64,000 bases of DNA from Nomia melanderi (Eukaryota; Arthropoda; Insecta; Hymenoptera; Halictidae), in NCBI RefSeq assembly GCF_051020985.1, contig NC_135000.1:1550001-1614000 (forward strand). Direction: 5' to 3'. The notes beneath the pieces were generated by a model. That model saw nothing but the letters and a program-made list of their open reading frames with translations, did no database searches and had not been told where the DNA came from. The translations under genes and the position numbers were made by a program. Positions 63,431 through 64,000 of the stretch are shown in pieces (position 1 is the first letter of the stretch; the number at the start of each line of letters is the position of its first letter).

Positions 63431-64000
63431 GAAAAATACTTGACACGTTTACTGAAATATTTAATATGCATCGGGTGTGCGCGAATGTCCTTGCAGATTT
63501 ACAGGAAATAGTCCAAGGAACATTGGGAAAAAAGTATATTTTATGTTAACCCTTTATCGCATGGATTTTTACGAAGGGTTAGGAAAATATATTGTTATTA
63601 TTCTATGTAAACGTATTTAAATAAGAAAATGTTAATGAACAATGTTATTTAATTCAATGAAGTAGAATTTTTCTTAAAACTTCACTTAGACATATGTAGA
63701 ACGAGACTTTTTGGCGAACTTAATACCGTAATGAATCAGTAAATCGTCAATCAATGATTAACAGAATTTAATTATTATTTAAGAATTATTGATTAAAGAA
63801 GAATGTTTGGATACTTTTTAGTATAGGATTATTAGTAATTAGTATTTGAAAAATTATTAGTAATTGAAAAGTCTACTAATAGCTGTGTGGTAGGTAAAGT
63901 CTAATTAATGAATTAGATAATCTCTGTTGTTATTGGTAACGTATTATCACCCTTTAATTAAACACTTCAGTGACGTTAAGAATTCTTTACGTGAACAACA
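63431..64000. other. AT-rich end of window
   Basis: A possible TTAA element end at 63545 (TTAACCCTTTATCGCATGG) with a nearby GAAGGGTTAGG; otherwise AT-rich with ATTAGTAATTAGTATTTG-type words. No gene. Confidence 0.35.

Overview
The window looks like gene-free nuclear DNA of an insect. It is AT-rich and interrupted by more than twenty short, CpG-rich GC islands. It carries a mariner transposase relic, a Ty3/Gypsy integrase relic, many short DNA transposons flanked by TTAA, and abundant micro- and minisatellites. A hymenopteran (bee-like) genome would fit this mosaic, but that is inference from composition only. I found no convincing exon of a host protein gene, no tRNA, rRNA or CRISPR, and no bacterial gene organisation. 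The window is either intergenic or lies inside a very large intron. Open frames inside the GC islands have low-complexity products, differ between overlapping frames, and match nothing I recognise.

The dominant component is non-autonomous, piggyBac-type MITEs: TTAA target sites, most about 220-260 bp long, with inverted ends. I give them my own letters: A (CCCTTTGCACTCG ends), A2, B (ACACTAGAACTACC), B2, C (CCCCTTGCCTTAT), C2, D (ACACGTTCGCTACCAGC), F, G, H, I, J (ACACGTTGACTGTCA), K, L, M, N, O, P, R, T, V, W. They are nested and often abut at one shared TTAA. Two comparisons within the window support the boundaries: F sits inside one C2 copy and is absent from the other, and a duplicated segment at 38.1 and 40.6 kb differs by insertions of J and M. 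Many families carry a short, nearly perfect palindrome 10-25 bp inside the TTAA, with a sequence specific to the family.

Layout. 0-9 kb: MITEs A, B, V and P, a 320-bp foldback, two GC islands, a 68-bp minisatellite flanked by direct repeats, and the mariner relic. 9-20 kb: a tandem repeat, two islands, MITEs H, A, B, C and D, a second foldback and the Gypsy relic. 20-31 kb: an island, then A, C, C2, J, O (with an internal minisatellite), H, the B/G/C nest, C2 with F, two islands, and a tandem array derived from the end of B. 31-45 kb: A, R, N, I, the second copy of the 54/68-bp minisatellite, repeat E, J, C, B2, A, the segmental duplication, D, L, K, A2 and B. 45-55 kb: a 43-bp minisatellite, islands sharing a CTAATTAG block, J, M, I, a 161-bp satellite and the inverted third copy of the 54/68-bp minisatellite. 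55-64 kb: islands, B and C fragments, oppositely oriented 15-bp arrays around an island, CAG and AAAT microsatellites, and a final island with clustered TAATC motifs.

No genes act together here. The biology visible is transposon history (insertion, nesting, decay to satellite) and possibly regulatory DNA in the GC islands.
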